Of a stretch of DNA of 64,000 bases, positions 35,601 to 44,699 are shown one piece after another. How positions within the stretch are numbered: position 1 is the stretch's first letter; the number at the start of each line of letters is the position of its first letter. The notes beneath the pieces are model-generated. The model ran no database searches, was not told where the DNA came from, and worked only from the letters and a program-made list of their open reading frames with translations. The position numbers and the translations under genes are program-made. The stretch comes from Adiantum capillus-veneris (taxonomy: Eukaryota > Streptophyta > Polypodiopsida > Polypodiales > Pteridaceae), in the NCBI GenBank assembly GCA_014529385.2, contig CM043942.1, positions 112,500,141-112,564,140 on the forward strand, read 5' to 3'.

Positions 35601-36052
35601 TATTCTACATGGTGGCCAACGCCCTCATTTTCAGAAAGCACGTGCGCGCAGGCGTTACGAACCCTGCACCCACTGCCGCTTTCCTCGCCAGCTCCACCGC
35701 CTTCTCCCTCTCCTTTCTCGCCTTCTGGCAAATCCGCAGCTGCCACCTGTGCCGCACCATCGGTCTCTCCTGCTCCTTTGCCGCCTTGCTAGCCTCCACG
35801 TCAGCTTTCGCTGCCCTCGTGCCGCCCGTTGACAGGCCCACCGCCCCGAGCTGGCAGGCACCTTGCATGCCCTGGCTGGCGGTGCTGTCCATTTTTGTGA
35901 ATGTGTTTTTGGCGGGGTCCCTGGGCCCGCTGGCGTTTTGCAGGTTTGGGGCTTGGTCCCTCTTGGCCTTGTTGTTTTATGTAGGCTATGGCGTCCATTC
36001 TGCCCATGATGCCGAGGAGGCGTCCCTCATGCCCTTTGTAACCCACAGCTAG
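23700..36052 (+). CDS. Cationic amino acid transporter (CAT family, APC superfamily), six exons
   Basis: Exons are 23700-24098, 25286-25508, 25945-26220, 31484-31556, 32296-32530 and 35523-36052. All junctions are GT-AG and keep frame, giving about 578 residues, the usual size of plant CATs. Exon 1 has SFGSLHSYLSAL, then LGLGVGGMVGAGVFVTAG (residues about 66-82, first membrane segment and substrate-binding glycines) and ELPAAGGAFSYL. Exon 2 has FITGANLVLEYVISNAAVAR. Exon 3 has GFLPFGVDGIFDGAAIVYFSFIG and DAVSTMAEEVQNP. Exon 5 has GILTSLLVAMLGQARYLCAIA, and exon 6 has SIGTLFVFYMVANALIF. It resembles the Arabidopsis CAT1/5/8 branch of proton-coupled basic amino acid importers. The reading frame of exon 1 has no ATG before 23800. 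An ATG at 23700 is one base out of frame, so either an upstream exon or a one-base deletion is involved. Introns of up to 5.3 kb hold transposon-derived repeats. Confidence 0.93.
24099..25285 (+). other. Intron 1 of the CAT gene, with a fold-back MITE
   Basis: Donor GTCAGT at 24099 and acceptor GGGACAG at 25279-25285. It contains the fold-back element near 24466-24700. The remaining sequence has no gene; GTGTGTGTG-rich parts lie near 24340 and 25170. Confidence 0.85.
24466..24702. mobile_element. Fold-back MITE, copy 1
   Basis: Contains CATCATGAGCTTCT, GGCATCGCATACCTAGCTAGG and a GGGGACC core. It closes with the inverted TACCTAGCTAGG-type arm (CTAGCTAGGTATGCGGTGCC) and AGTCATGATGTCATGC. A short internal duplication (ATGAGCTTCTG...TAGCTAGGTACGATTAGG) lies at 24475-24600. 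A second copy in the opposite orientation sits in intron 4 (31825-32020). Terminal repeats and target duplication are not resolved, so the superfamily is open. Confidence 0.7.
25509..25944 (+). other. Intron 2 of the CAT gene with a 26-base C run
   Basis: Donor GTATAA at 25509. An uninterrupted run of 26 C bases at 25515-25540 starts only six bases after the donor. Acceptor TTATGTAG at 25937-25944. A homopolymer this close to a 5' splice site is unusual and also prone to length error in sequencing. Confidence 0.85.
26425..26725. repeat. 275-bp segment bounded by an exact 25-bp direct repeat
   Basis: ATGGAAAATTAGATTAAAAT followed by ATAGG is present at 26425-26449 and again at 26701-26725. 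The segment between contains a TATA-like CTATTTATAGGCACAC. It may be an insertion with a long target duplication or a local duplication. No family is recognised. Confidence 0.6.
27822..28655. repeat. Three tandem copies of a retroelement-derived unit
   Basis: Each unit starts ATACCAAGCAT (27822, 28082, 28424) and contains GATGCCTCAAAGCATTACGAC, GGACTCTCTGTCC, CCCAACCTTGGGACCATTCC and GCCAATGAGGGGAAGCAC. The middle unit has an extra segment of about 80 bp (28150-28228) absent from the other two. Open frames here are translations of the repeat. Confidence 0.85.
31557..32295 (+). other. Intron 4 of the CAT gene, with the second fold-back MITE
   Basis: Donor GTAATT at 31557, acceptor TTTGTGCAG ending at 32295. 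The fold-back element lies at about 31825-32020. Confidence 0.85.
31825..32020. mobile_element. Fold-back MITE, copy 2 (inverse orientation)
   Basis: Nearly perfect inverted arms of about 70 bp: CATCATGAGCTTCTGCTCGAG...GCATACCTAGCTAGG...GGGAGCAGGGGACCACCG on the left. Its complement on the right ends in AAGCTCATGATG. The left flank GTTTTCATACAATGCAT matches, in reverse, the right flank of copy 1, so the element extends beyond the fold-back core. Confidence 0.8.
32531..35522 (+). other. Intron 5 of the CAT gene (3.0 kb)
   Basis: Donor GTATGT at 32531, acceptor GCTGTGCAG ending at 35522. It contains a diverged tandem duplication (33292-33343 against 33450-33502, both with CTATCTTTAxGAGCCCTTGAA), a 371-bp MITE (34307-34677) and a T run (35450-35464). 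No gene is seen. Confidence 0.85.
34307..34677. mobile_element. MITE with long terminal inverted repeats, TA target site
   Basis: The left end reads AGGGCATGGTCACGCGAGGC and the right end is its near reverse complement (GCCTCGTGTGACCATGCCCT), continuing into TTAGTTATCAGTTAT on both sides. TA lies directly outside each end (34305-34306 and 34678-34679), as in Tc1/mariner-type or, if TAA/TTA is counted, PIF/Harbinger-type elements. An internal hairpin lies at about 34520-34605. No transposase is present. Confidence 0.8.
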
Positions 36053-36636
36053 TTAGTTATCAGCACAGCTAGTTAGTTTCTTTTTGGTAAGAAGAAAAGA
36101 GGTGTATCATGCCCTTATAACAATTCTGCTGATGCACATAAGATAATCTAAAGCCCATTCAGTATTGTATATACCCTACACTCAAATTATTCTCTCGCGA
36201 ACACAAACTCGTGGATGGAAAGTTTTGAAAGGATTAAATCTAGATTATACATTTAGTTGAACTCTAAAAATGGTGCTGTCTTGAATTCTACTATTCTTTT
36301 TACATGAACATGGCAGCTTCAATGGTGCTAGGCTACTACTAGAGCCTAGGTATAACATGAGGTTGAGATTGGCACTAGTTCGCCCGATCTTTGGCGGTAT
36401 AGGCTGTTTGCAAATTCCTTTGTGGATGCTATTGTGTAATACTCGCATGAAATCATCCAAGATTGATGATAGTGGTTTGTGCGAAGAAGCATTCCTGAAC
36501 CGTTTGATTGCAAGAGCAGAATGTCTCGTGTGGGGCTTGTGAATGTCTTCACTTGGGAAGTATGTTGTTTGTATCTTCATTTCTATGAAGGTTTTAGGAA
36601 AATGTACTTGAAAATTTTCTAAACCTCGCTGGTGCA
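36053..36636. other. 3' flank of the CAT gene
   Basis: No coding sequence is recognised. It includes the likely 3' untranslated region of the transporter. No clear AATAAA signal is seen close to the stop. Confidence 0.45.
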
Positions 36637-36858
36637 GATATAGTAGACAAGACATCTCTCATTCAGGAGCAATACTTAAAGGAATGGTGTGAGGAAGGAT
36701 ACTGTGATAGAAAAACTCTTTGTAGGTTTGTGAAGACTCAAGAACTCTTTGTTGTTGATCTCGTGTATGCTCTTGGAGCTTCTTCCATCACCTTACTCAT
36801 TAACATTGGTAACCGAGGGCTTCCTTCTATTGTTGTTGAATCTCTATGGTGTTTGTAG
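36637..36858 (+). other. Unassigned open segment of 73 codons
   Basis: An open frame follows an acceptor-like GCTGGTGCAG and runs from D-I-V-D-K-T-S at 36637 to TAG at 36856-36858. It contains YLKEWCEEGYCDRKTL and GASSITLLINIGNRGLPS. No ATG at its start and no family recognised. The composition looks protein-like rather than random. It may be an exon remnant of a host gene or a retroelement piece. Confidence 0.3.
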
Positions 36859-36920
36859 CGATTAAGGAAGGTCTAACAATATTAACTTTTTTGATACACT
36901 CTTTCCCAATTCTTTTGCAG

Positions 36921-37610
36921 TGTTAGGTTTTGAGTTAGAGACTTGTCGGTCGGATAGATCTTTGAGCTCTCTGTAGATGTTTGCAGTGGAAATAAATCTC
37001 TGTGTGTGTGAATAAGATGAGAGTGGGATAATCTTTCTCTCCCTAGGTGTGGTAGATTGGTTATATGATGTTGAGAAGTTCGTAGATGCTCCCTATCCTG
37101 AATGAGTCGTAGATTCTGTTTTGATTGCTCTTTTGCTTTTCCTAAAATTCTTGTCTTCCTTGATGCTACTTCCCTACCTTAATTATTTCCCTCGATGTCC
37201 TTGATAGACTCCTTCGTGCCCTCCTTAATGTCAAGAGAGAATCAACCAATATTTTTCTTTGACTCCTTAATCAATATTTCCCTTTGACTCCTTTTCCCTT
37301 GCTCTTCCCTTGTTGAGTATCCTCCCTTGTTGCCTCCTCACCTTGTCAAGGTCAAGAAAGAGCTTGAGAGAGAGTGCCTTGATGACAACCGCTCTTCAAA
37401 GACGATCAAGATCTAGCAATCCACCTTGTCGTTTAGGAAGGCAAAATCAAATATTGCTTAAAATTTGTGATATGCCTACACACCTTGTGCCTCCCCTTAT
37501 CTTTTCGGTGCTTTCCTTGACTTTGCATGCCTCACGTTTTCATTGTTTTCCTAGCCCAAAAACTTGTATTCTCTCTGAGTTTCTCCGTGTGGATGTAGAG
37601 AGTCACGACA
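36921..37610 (-). repeat. LTR of a minus-strand retroelement (690 bp)
   Basis: On the plus strand it starts TGTTAGGTTTTGAG and ends GAGTCACGACA, so the minus-strand LTR runs TGTCGTGACTC...CCTAACA. Outside its internal end lies TCTACCCCCTTT, the complement of a polypurine tract AAAGGGGGTAGA. The interior to the right (37611-38160) holds only a 125-codon ORF. No partner LTR is found in the window. Confidence 0.65.
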
Positions 37611-37777
37611 TCTACCCCCTTTGAACTTGCACATCCTTTGGCATGTGCCAATCAACCGTTAAAAGTTTCAAAGATAACTTGTTTTAAACCAACTATTGTC
37701 CCAATGTCGCATACTGTGAAAATTCTTTCAGTATTTGGCTTCGGGTAAGCATACCCCTCTAGAATCATAGGGAAAGC

Positions 37778-38152
37778 TCAAGAATTATTCGTCAGTAGAG
37801 CACAACCATTCAATAACCCATAAATCCATTGCATCATAAAACATGTAAATAACTTGTGAGCATTGTGAATACCACGTGGATCACATGGCATATAAATCAA
37901 CTGTCTCATAATGTGCACATAATTATCTCCTCTTGGATCAAATGGCATCAATTGTCCATATAAGATATCATGAAATTGCATAAATGCATAGCTATCTTGC
38001 TTCCCACTTGGATCAAAAGGCAAAAAGTACTTTAAAAACATGCTAATTATATCTTTACAACATCCCACATATCCACATACATTAAGATTCCCATTTGGAT
38101 TAAGCATCAAAATGAAATCCATCACTGTTTCACTATAAAAGACTAAGTCCAA
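37778..38152 (-). CDS. Small retroelement-associated ORF with internal repeats, unknown function
   Basis: An intact 125-codon minus-strand frame lies between the LTR purine tract and unrelated sequence. It contains four spaced copies of a (M/L)-x-x-(D/N)-P-x-G motif: MLNPNG, LPFDPSG, MPFDPRG and MPCDPRG, 20-30 residues apart. The spacers are rich in aromatic residues, Cys and Met. No known domain is recognised. The repeats could reflect a coding sequence under selection or a simple tandem duplication of non-coding DNA. Confidence 0.3.
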   Translation of the reverse strand: MDLVFYSETVMDFILMLNPNGNLNVCGYVGCCKDIISMFLKYFLPFDPSGKQDSYAFMQFHDILYGQLMPFDPRGDNYVHIMRQLIYMPCDPRGIHNAHKLFTCFMMQWIYGLLNGCALLTNNS

Positions 38153-38793
38153 AATTGCGAGCGTTGCCGCAGATTAACAAAGGAAAATAGAGATAGAAAA
38201 AAAAACGTAAGCGATAATAGTTGCGATAAAGAATGCGGTAGTCATCAAACATTCATGTACGTGATAATAGTCATAGAAGAGCTATCATGGCAGCAATATG
38301 ATAGATACAAAGTGAGTGGGCCATGCAAGAAAAGGATGAGGAAGTTGTAATGGGTTCATCCCACAATCAACAGCGCGAAGCTCGTGCTAAACAAACTCGC
38401 ACACACTATGGTTCAGGAGATAAAGCAGCTTTGAAAGATAAATATGTAAAGAATTTTTAATTATGTGAACTTTGTATAGAAGATGTTTTAGCTTATGATT
38501 TTTTTTTTTTGTTATTGTTAACATATGAACATATCACTTTGACTAAAGAAATGGCCAAGTATCAAGAGAGACACAGGGAGTCCAATACTTGGCAATGGCT
38601 GTTGAAAAACTATCATATCTCTTACAAGCAATTCAACTCAACAATCAAATCTCTACAAGCAATAAGTGTGGTCAATGAATATTGTATTAATCGTTTTGGG
38701 TATTGAATTATATAAGTTGATTCTAGTTGTTGTTAAGTCAAAGCGATCAAACTTATGTATTCCTGGAAGAGGATGCGGAGGACAAGGAAGAGG

Positions 38794-38800
<7 letters not shown>
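38153..38800. other. Non-coding stretch with an open remnant
   Basis: A frame around 38310-38458 reads SEWAMQEKDEEVVMGSSHNQ and on to a TAA. It has no ATG at a sensible start and no family match. Nothing else is seen. Confidence 0.35.

Positions 38801-38885
<85 letters not shown>
38801..38885. repeat. TA microsatellite
   Basis: About 42 uninterrupted TA units. Confidence 0.97.
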
Positions 38886-38888
<3 letters not shown>

Positions 38889-39355
38889 GGTCTTCTTTTA
38901 CAAGTGTAAATATGGTGCAACAAATCTTCATGATTTGTATATAAAACTCATTTGAGATTTTGACTTTATTTGTAATTAAATTTAAGTATTCTTCATTGAC
39001 GCTTCAAATTATGTAGGTAAGGTGTGATTTATAATTTTAAAGTTTTTTTGTACACTTTTCAAAATGCAATTGATATATTTGATATGGTTTACAAAAAGTA
39101 GTATAATAACGATAATGTACATAGTAAAACTGACACATCAATAGTCGCAGATATATGATGCTCTAAAACAGGTGATTCTATCTCCCTTCCACCACCAAAA
39201 CATATGTCTAATAGAAGCCCTCTCTCTCTCTACACCTAATCTTTACCTAATCTACATGTCCCTATCTACACCTTAATGTTACCTAATCTAAACATCTCTA
39301 CTTTTTTACCTAATCAAAGTAGATAGAGAGAGATAGAATATGCATAGACTAGGTG

Positions 39356-39388
<33 letters not shown>

Positions 39389-39612
39389 ATCCATCTATCT
39401 ATCTCTTGTTCTATGTCCATTCTACACCTAATTTACACACCTCTACTTCTCTACCTAATCAAGGTAGAGAGAGGGGACGTTCAAAGAGAGGTAGAATAGG
39501 TGAAAAGAGAAATGTAGTAAGATTTTTTTCCACTTATCTACCTCTCTTTCTACACCTATTCTACAAAGAGAGGTAGATTAGGTGTATATACACAAACTCT
39601 CTCATATATCAC

Positions 39613-39615
<3 letters not shown>
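38886..39615. repeat. AT-rich stretch with CTACACCTAAT repeats and a GA tract
   Basis: CTACACCTAAT or CTACACCTATT is repeated about six times between 39229 and 39560. A GA tract lies at 39355-39381, and a hairpin CTACCTCTCTTT...AAAGAGAGGTAG at 39540-39573. No gene. Confidence 0.6.
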
Positions 39616-39676
<61 letters not shown>

Positions 39677-39677
39677 G

Positions 39678-39708
<31 letters not shown>

Positions 39709-39709
39709 G

Positions 39710-39740
<31 letters not shown>

Positions 39741-39741
39741 G

Positions 39742-39822
<81 letters not shown>

Positions 39823-39823
39823 G

Positions 39824-39858
<35 letters not shown>

Positions 39859-39887
39859 CTATGTATATATATATATATATGTATATA

Positions 39888-39934
<47 letters not shown>

Positions 39935-39939
39935 CTATG

Positions 39940-39984
<45 letters not shown>

Positions 39985-39985
39985 G
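39616..39985. repeat. Compound TA/TATG satellite-like block
   Basis: About 370 bp of TA repeats interrupted by TG at intervals of roughly 10-25 bp, giving units such as TATATATGTATATATATG. The interruptions recur in an ordered way, suggesting expansion of a higher-order unit. All long frames over it are Tyr/Ile repeat translations. Confidence 0.95.
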
Positions 39986-40191
39986 TCTAATTGCATACAT
40001 ATATACACACTTCCTTAGATATGTCCACATTGTCGAGAAGTTTGCGGTTTTGTCAAGAAAGCATTAAGCTTTTGACTGTGAGAGTTTGTGAGAGAACTCC
40101 AAAAACTATATGAAGGAGTTATACCATAGATGCCATGACGTTTAGGGTTTGGAAGGAAGTACAATAAAATTATCTCCATTCTTTTTCTCTT

Positions 40192-40194
<3 letters not shown>

Positions 40195-40236
<42 letters not shown>
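40195..40236. repeat. CA microsatellite
   Basis: About 21 uninterrupted CA units, just upstream of the Ty3 element A ORF. Confidence 0.95.
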
Positions 40237-40243
<7 letters not shown>

Positions 40244-40445
40244 CACAAAAGAACATATAAAAACAACACAAAGATGAAAATACAACGGTGAAAGAAGTAT
40301 TTCATTGAGCCTTTCTGGGCCAAAGAGAAACATTATACGTTGTTGAAAGTGTTTTTTATGGCTAATCCATACATTAATTGTAATAGATCGCACAAAGTGG
40401 AAGCGAAAAAAATTCACATCATGTAGATTATATCAAGGTAACTCC

Positions 40446-41042
40446 TTGCACACAATTCCTGAAGAAGTCTCGTACACTTTTTCAGATTCAACATCCGAAA
40501 TGTCTTCTTACTCCACTCACTCGAAAACCGGAACGACAATGCGATACAAGCATATACTCTCTTTTTACAAGACTAACCATCATGGAGCCCAGGTTTACTT
40601 GGATCCTAACGAAGAGTATGCTATTCGCATTGATGACCATGGTATTGAGTTCGAAGAAGTGGTTATGGCAAACAAACAAAGAAAAATGTACATGGATCGA
40701 AAGGGAACTCAATATGTACAAGTCAAAAATCCTGACGTGATAGACAAATGGGGATTAGAAGTAAACACTATAATCCCAGATATTTCAGCAAAAGAAGGAC
40801 CACAAACTTTGGAATTCGAGAGATACGATCAAGTAGACTTGAAGCCTTTGAAACGGCTTAGTACGGATAATCCTAGGATCGGAGTCTATTGTTGGGAAGA
40901 TAGAAACATAAAAGATATTTTGTGGACTTCTCATGCTAGACCAGGACTATTAACGGTGTCGTGCAGCTCCGCTTCCATGATAAGAAAAGGAGCAGAGAAA
41001 TGTAAGCTAAGATTATTTGAAGCCTACACATTTGCTGAGTAG
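40446..41042 (+). CDS. Element A N-terminal ORF (gag-proximal protein of unknown function)
   Basis: An intact frame of 198 codons, with ATG codons near the start (position 40500 gives MSSYSTHSKTG). It contains KTNHHGAQVYLDPNEEYAIR, MYMDRKGTQYVQVKNPD and GVYCWEDRNIKDILWTSHA. The middle part aligns with the ORF at 56924-57517 of element B (TNSRGALVY, KGNHYLIVSNPKDYNRYGDN), with matching spacing of Gly, Tyr and Asp residues. It therefore represents a conserved domain at the beginning of this Ty3 family. No known domain is recognised. Element A does not continue into gag. Confidence 0.6.
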   Translation: MHTIPEEVSYTFSDSTSEMSSYSTHSKTGTTMRYKHILSFYKTNHHGAQVYLDPNEEYAIRIDDHGIEFEEVVMANKQRKMYMDRKGTQYVQVKNPDVIDKWGLEVNTIIPDISAKEGPQTLEFERYDQVDLKPLKRLSTDNPRIGVYCWEDRNIKDILWTSHARPGLLTVSCSSASMIRKGAEKCKLRLFEAYTFAE

Positions 41043-41530
41043 TGATTAGGGCTTGTTAATAGGCCAAGTTTAATTATTAATGTATGCCAAATGTAGCTTA
41101 AAAGGGCCAACAAATACCTTAATGATACCAAAAATGATTATGCTTGATGTGAGTATAGATGGAAGATTATGATTTAAAACTGCAGTGCTTGAAGTCCTCT
41201 ACCGACCTGTCTTTACGGCTCGTCGATTGGAGCTACGGTGAAGAAGTTATGGCAGTTTGAAGTTTAAGTCGATTGCAGATCCGTACCGGATTGGGCAACT
41301 GCAGCTGAGGTGACAAAGATGAAATGAATGCACGGGCCTAAAGTGCTCACTTTGTGGAGCGCGTCGGTCTTTTCAGATTAGTGATTAGAGTTACGGTTGC
41401 CAAGTTATTGGCCGTTAAAGATTCACCGGGGGTCGATTTCGTACCAGTTCAGTCGGCTCCGTCGGAGTGCTATCTGGGAAATTTTGGGCTTTATCTAGGG
41501 TTTGAAATGCGCGAGCAGTAAGTTCTTGAG
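41043..41530. other. Non-coding sequence in the disrupted gag region
   Basis: No gene recognised. It separates the N-terminal ORF of element A from the PPR fragment. GTGATTAGGGCTTG and GTGATTAGAGTTACGG near its ends are weak similarities only. Confidence 0.4.
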
Positions 41531-41905
41531 AAGTATCATGTCCAGAATTTCGTCTCTTGGAATGCAATGATTACGGGATAAACCCAACAGAAGTAGGGCC
41601 AGGAAGCTGGCTATTTTCAAAGACAAGGTCTCTCTCAAAATGCAATTACCTATATTAGCATCTTGAAGCATGTGGCATTGTGCAAGATGCTGATACGAGA
41701 AGTTAAACCCTTGATGAGATTGTTCGATAGGCGCTGCTAGGGAAAGATGAGGTGCTTGGCAATGCTTCAGTCCGCATGTGTGCCTCATATGGTGCTGTTA
41801 CAAAAGCACAAGAAGCCCTTGATGAACTCAGATTCTGAGATATCATCTAATAGAGGCAATGTTGTGGCCGACATGTATGCCAAATGTGGTGCCCTTATGA
41901 GGGAA
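41531..41905 (+). pseudogene. PPR protein gene fragment (PLS subfamily type), decayed
   Basis: Frames together read as pentatricopeptide repeats. One gives NFVSWNAMITG, then a stop, TQQK, a stop, and SQNAITYISILK. After a one-base frame shift near 41670 comes ACGIVQDADT, then GKDEVLGNASVRMCASYGAV and KAQEALDELRF. In a third frame VVADMYAKCGAL follows at 41861-41896. VSWNAMI..Y, ..Y.SILKAC and MYAKCG are signatures of organellar RNA-editing PLS-type PPR proteins. At least five stops and two frameshifts mark it as a pseudogene. No introns are seen, so it may be a retrocopy, inserted into or captured by element A. Confidence 0.8.
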
Positions 41906-43335
41906 GTCAACCATCCAAAGGCCAAGGGTCCATAGCCCAAAGGCCCAAGGGCCCATAACTAATATAAAGGGCCAGTGGCCATCCGCCTGCAAACAAAGGT
42001 AGCCCACAAAATTAAAGGGTTTAATAAATGTGAAAGGGAAAAAGAAGAGAGGAGATGGCGTAGCAGGCAGCGAGGAGAGATGGCGCAGGGAAGAAAATGC
42101 TCCATAGCGGCTCGTATCGAGCTTGGATGAGTGCAGTCCTGCAACGAAATCTGCTGGACATGCCGGGGCGCAACCTTTCGGTGTTGGAACCGTCGAATTT
42201 TGTGCAGGTCGAATGTCCACCTTGCCACATCAGAAGGAGGAGGTTTTTACGCCTCCCTAGCAATGACGGCGCCGTCATTGCTAAGGGGGGGAGGAAGCTA
42301 TTAATAGGGTGTTTTTTGCATGAAAGAGAAGGGTATTATTCACCTGCGAGAGAGGTTGAAGAGCATAGGAGAGAGCTTGATCGAAGGAGGCAGGAGAGAA
42401 CCATCGAGAGGGGAAGAGGAAGCTCGGAGCAAGCAAGCTCGATCTCTCTCACTCTCGTCCTCGGCAAGCGAAGCTCGAAGAAGGCGAGGAGGAGAAGGAA
42501 GGGAGAACTCCGGCATAACAAGGAGAAGGGCTTTCTCTCTCTCGAGCAACACAAGGGGCTCTCTCTCTCTCTCTCTCGCTTTGATTAGGAGTGCTCTCTC
42601 TCTTTCGAGCTTGGTCGAAGGAGCACAAGAGAGAGCTTGGTTGAAGCCGAGCCTAGTGAAACCAAGGTCGAAGCTTGAAAGGGCAAGAGAGCTTGAGCAG
42701 GTCGAGAAGACTAAGGGGATTCACAAGAGAGCTCGGCAAGAGGCGTGAAGGGAGTTAATAAAAGAGGAGGAGACCTTGGCTAGCAAAGCCGGCAAGGGAG
42801 GATTTGAAGCAGGATATCGCCTAAAAACCAGGGCAAAGCAAAAATGAAGTCTCTCTCTCATCGAGCATAAGATGAGCAGCCATGACCAAGAAGGCAAGGA
42901 GAAAACGAAGTTAAGCAAGGAAAAGGAGCACTGCAGAAAGCTCTTGGGTGCTATCTAAGCAGGGAAAGACCGACATAGAAAGATAAAGTTTACAGAACCT
43001 AAGGTCAGTTCAGGCAGATTAAGCGATAGGAGAAAATTTCCATCATCATCATCAACTAAAGTTTGATTAATCATTTTGTTAAGCCCGGTGTCGTTAACGG
43101 CCCGGTTAATCTTGTAAAACGGAAGCTTAAACTCCTAGTTATCAGATGATCCGAGTGACGGTGCTGCTACAGCCCGCCTTGGCTAAGGATTAAGTTGTAC
43201 TAAGCGTTGATCAATTAATTGATGATTACAGTGATTTCCAGATTCAGTTACATCTGTTGTTCTTGTTCTCTCTCTTTCACACCTCCCACAGCCAGAGGCC
43301 CGGGCTCACGTAGCGAACACATATCCCCCAACAAC
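41906..43335. repeat. GA- and GAGCTTG-rich non-coding insertion, possible solo LTR
   Basis: It holds repeats of AAAGGCCAAGGG (41918-41975), a perfect 26-bp palindrome (42258-42283), many GAGAGCTTG / GGTCGAAG motifs (42350-42960) and an LTR-like end (TTGATCAATTAATTGATG to GGCTCACGTAGCGAACAC). The pol frame of element A resumes right after it (43336). The ends are not clear enough to name an LTR. Confidence 0.45.
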
Positions 43336-44010
43336 GGCTATGAAGATCATCTGTATCTTCAAGATCAAAGATAAGGGATCTGCGGAACTACCAACTTACT
43401 TGTTTAGGGATTGTTATAACAACTTTGTTATGATGACTCATGAGGAGGTAGAACAAACCAAATACCAGGGGTATTCCATATGGGATTGGATATTGGGAAG
43501 ACCTTTCATGCAATAGGTACAACTTATCCAAGATTGGGGAAACAACTATCTGTATTTGAAGCAAGTGGGATCTATAACAAGGTCAACCCATCCAAGAGTC
43601 TCTTCGGCTGAAACTAAACTCCCATCTTGGTTAAACAAAGACACTTCTATTTGGATGTGCGGAGCTTCAGAAAATGGAAGCTTGAGACGAGAGGAATGCA
43701 TCCTAGAAAGGGACTGTACAGATGAAGCCTACATACCTGACCCTTTCCAGAACATTTATTCGAACCATTCGAGTGGATTCAAATCTTAGCGACACTGGAT
43801 GTATGTGTGAATACGTCTATGCCTACTCAATTTTGCAATGAGGATGGCTACGACATAATTCCCATCCAAATGATGTCCGTCCTTAACATTGAAAACAAAG
43901 ATGAGGAAACAAAGGACTTGTTGAAAGCTCAACAAATTTGTTCTGACCTCAATTATGACGCAACTGATGAGTTAAATGAACACTCAGCTACCTCAGAAGA
44001 TTCGGGATGA
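43336..44010 (+). pseudogene. Element A protease C-terminus and linker region
   Basis: Reads YSIWDWILGRPFMQ, then TAG, then VQLIQDWGNNYLYLK; LGRPFMQ is the end of a retroviral-type aspartic protease. Then come SIWMCGASENGSLRREECILE and FCNEDGYDIIPIQMM. The same WMCGAS.xGSLxREECILE block occurs in element B at 61270-61330, so it is a conserved linker between protease and RT in this family. Its function is unknown. The DSG active site lies in the missing upstream part. Confidence 0.75.
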
Positions 44011-44316
44011 GAAAAATAACATACGAGGGCTCAGCTACTCTTAAAGGGAGGGGAGGAAAAGTTTTTTGACTTTCCAAACCAGAAATCAAGAAGACGAATA
44101 TGGTATAGGAGAAAGAGAGATACTAAAATTGTGAAAGCACGACCTATGCCATCAGTCTCCAATAAAACACATTTTTTGATGCAGATAGATGCTAATGATT
44201 GTATCAAAGACAAAATAACGGGCATATATCCTTCAAACAAAAACTTAGAAATGTCTTAGACATAGAGAAAATCAAGGAAGGGTACTCACGAAGAACATCA
44301 GGATAAAAAACCACTC

Positions 44317-44679
44317 ATGACCAGAGTCGAGCGGAAAAAGAAATATCAAGAGTTGAAAAAAGCTCTAAAAGAGATATATACAACCGAAATGGAAACCACG
44401 GAAGAGGATGGTAAGGATGTAATTCATGTTCCATCCCATTACAAAAAGTATACTGTCCAAGATCGGAAAATCATAATTGAACAATCTGTTAGGGAACTAC
44501 GGAAACAAGGCAAGTCTTACGAAGGATCTGAAAACGCTAAAAGGGTAGACTTGGCTGAACCAGGAGAAGAGCTTATACCAGCTTACATTGCAAATGACCT
44601 AACAGAAGAAGAAGAAAAGCTTTTTAAAGGAATATCGAGATATCTTCGCTTGGTCTTACAAGGATCTCAAGGGTGTTGA
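44317..44679 (+). pseudogene. Element A pre-RT linker
   Basis: A charged frame (MTRVERKKKYQELKKALKEI ... AYIANDLTEEEEKLFKGISR) leads into the N-terminal side of the reverse transcriptase (TFARKIKEEIEKLKEAKFIY at 44760-44819). A frameshift near 44645 and another near 44838 separate the pieces. In Ty3 elements this region ends the protease-RT connection (usually ...EKYKDVFAWSYEDLKG); here the decayed form is ...GISRYLR and then, in the next frame, WSYKDLKG. Confidence 0.7.
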
Positions 44680-44699
44680 TCCATAAATCTGTCAACATA

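Noticed and set aside
35546-36046. Arg- and Gly-rich antisense frames opposite exon 6
   Set aside because: They mirror the GC-rich last CAT exon, which is supported by splice sites and transporter motifs.
39582-40067. 161-codon Tyr/Ile-rich frame
   Set aside because: It is the translation of the TA/TATG repeat block.
42336-42748. Arg/Glu-rich frames of 140-163 codons
   Set aside because: They arise from GAGAGCTTG / GGAGGAGAAG repeats in a probable LTR and overlap in all frames.
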